Assembly (NCBI GenBank): GCA_014379065.1
Contig: JACMMM010000097.1
Span: forward strand, 1-12,402
Direction: 5' to 3'
Source: Saprospiraceae bacterium
Lineage (GTDB): Bacteria > Bacteroidota > Bacteroidia > Chitinophagales > Saprospiraceae
DNA length: 12,402 nucleotides
The position numbers were made by a program, and so were the translations under genes. Under the pieces are notes generated by a model. That model was not told the origin of the DNA and searched no databases. It worked only from the letters and a program-made list of their open reading frames with translations. Each line of letters opens with the position of its first letter. The first letter of the stretch is position 1. This document shows, one piece after another, positions 11,807 to 12,402 of this stretch.

Positions 11807-12196
11807 ATGAAAAAGTTATTTGCATTTTTCGCGCTGCTATGTTTGATATATCCTACTGCACAGGCTCAAAAAACCGCCACTTGGAAAGGCGGCACACCTG
11901 GCCGAAATACGGAATGGAATTGTGCTACTAATTGGAAAGAAGGCCGCATTCCAGATGAATTTTCTAATGTCATCATTCCCGACGTTTCCACGAGTACTTT
12001 TAGTTATCCTATTATTTATGAAGGAGTTATAGAAATATTTAGCCTTCAATGTGCTCCATCTGCTAGATTGAACACATTATCTAAGGCACATATTATTATG
12101 CTGGACGTTCCTGTTGCAATCCGTGCTGTCCAAGTAAATGATGGGCTTGTTTACACAGGAGCTCCGCCAAGCAACGAAATAGCAGATAGGCATTGA
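11807..12196 (+). CDS. Short secreted protein of unknown function
   Basis: A 129-aa protein with a clear Sec signal peptide (MKKLFAFFALLCLIYPTAQAQ, cleavage probably after AQA). The mature part begins TATWKGGTPGRNTEWNCATNWKEGRIPDE and then SNVIIPDVSTSTFSYPII. This pattern (W-G-x..N-W..G-x-I/V-P...V-I-I-P) resembles the start of the large surface or T9SS-type proteins of Bacteroidota that have repeated NW..VP units. Here only one such unit is present and the protein stops, without a C-terminal sorting domain. It may be a small free-standing secreted protein or a truncated relative. The 165 bases before it (11642-11806) contain no other gene, and a rho-independent terminator follows. Confidence 0.65.
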   Translation: MKKLFAFFALLCLIYPTAQAQKTATWKGGTPGRNTEWNCATNWKEGRIPDEFSNVIIPDVSTSTFSYPIIYEGVIEIFSLQCAPSARLNTLSKAHIIMLDVPVAIRAVQVNDGLVYTGAPPSNEIADRH

Positions 12197-12263
12197 TTCA
12201 ATTAATACTCTGTAGTTAAGATTATTTGATAGAAGATTATCACCGATTATAAATTTTTTAAGT

Positions 12264-12300
12264 CGCCCTTGCTGGTTTTAAAATCAGCAAGGGCGTTTTT
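12264..12300 (+). terminator. Rho-independent terminator
   Basis: CGCCCTTGCTG (12264-12274) pairs perfectly with CAGCAAGGGCG (12285-12295) around a 10-nt loop, followed by five T. It closes the secreted-protein gene. The remaining bases to 12402 show no gene. Confidence 0.9.
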
Positions 12301-12402
12301 ATGGTTTAATCTTTTAATCGCTTCTAGCTGTTAAAAAGAGAAATGGATGGGCCCGGATTTTTTAGCGTGCCAGGGGGGCGGAAGGTGGGTAGGGTTTGGT
12401 TG

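Overview
The window reads as chromosomal DNA of a Bacteroidota bacterium. Saprospiria or a close relative (Haliscomenobacter/Lewinella-like) is my best guess, from family recognition only. The reasons are the gene families (CtlX-type deiminase, DUF3667, the paired Fe-S proteins followed by the small protein usually labelled 'ABC transporter ATPase', dodecin, DUF423), start codons without Shine-Dalgarno sequences, TAnnTTTG-type -7 promoter elements, and many short intergenic repeats. There is no rRNA, tRNA, CRISPR array, insertion sequence or phage gene. No stretch longer than about 300 bases lacks a gene.

Left part (1-3035): a long hairpin lies after ctlX (minus strand, citrulline/arginine-type deiminase). 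ctlX is divergent from a DUF3667 zinc-ribbon membrane protein, and the two genes share a short promoter region with back-to-back -7 elements and repeats pointing into each gene. A calcineurin-like phosphoesterase follows.

Centre (3062-6901, all minus): a compact cluster, transcribed in this order: membrane-bound 2x[4Fe-4S] reductase subunit, small helical protein (86 aa), retropepsin-like aspartic protease, four-helix membrane protein, CCG-domain Fe-S protein, and a conserved 165-aa cytosolic protein. The first and fifth are a classic HdrDE/GlpC-like pair that should work together in electron transfer. The small protein, the protease and the membrane protein sit between them. A frameshifted fragment of the small gene remains behind the protease, which points to a past duplication.

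Right part (7118-12402): a PyrR-like phosphoribosyltransferase (plus); a 165-bp nested palindrome; dodecin (minus) with its own promoter; and a large minus-strand gene coding for an anchored DUF3352-like domain plus a beta-propeller, cut in two by one in-frame TAG. That gene is preceded by an antitoxin-like small protein. Then come DUF423 (plus), whose leader is a ladder of overlapping two-codon mini-ORFs, and a short secreted protein followed by a clear rho-independent terminator.

The recurring theme is repeats just upstream of start codons, different for each gene and lying in the sense direction (1055-1184, 3562-3592, 6958-7152, 11206-11255), and repeats invading coding linkers (5813-5847, 6056-6088). 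The signals most worth following are the amber-split gene, the start-codon ladder, and the small-protein/retropepsin module with its duplicated fragment.
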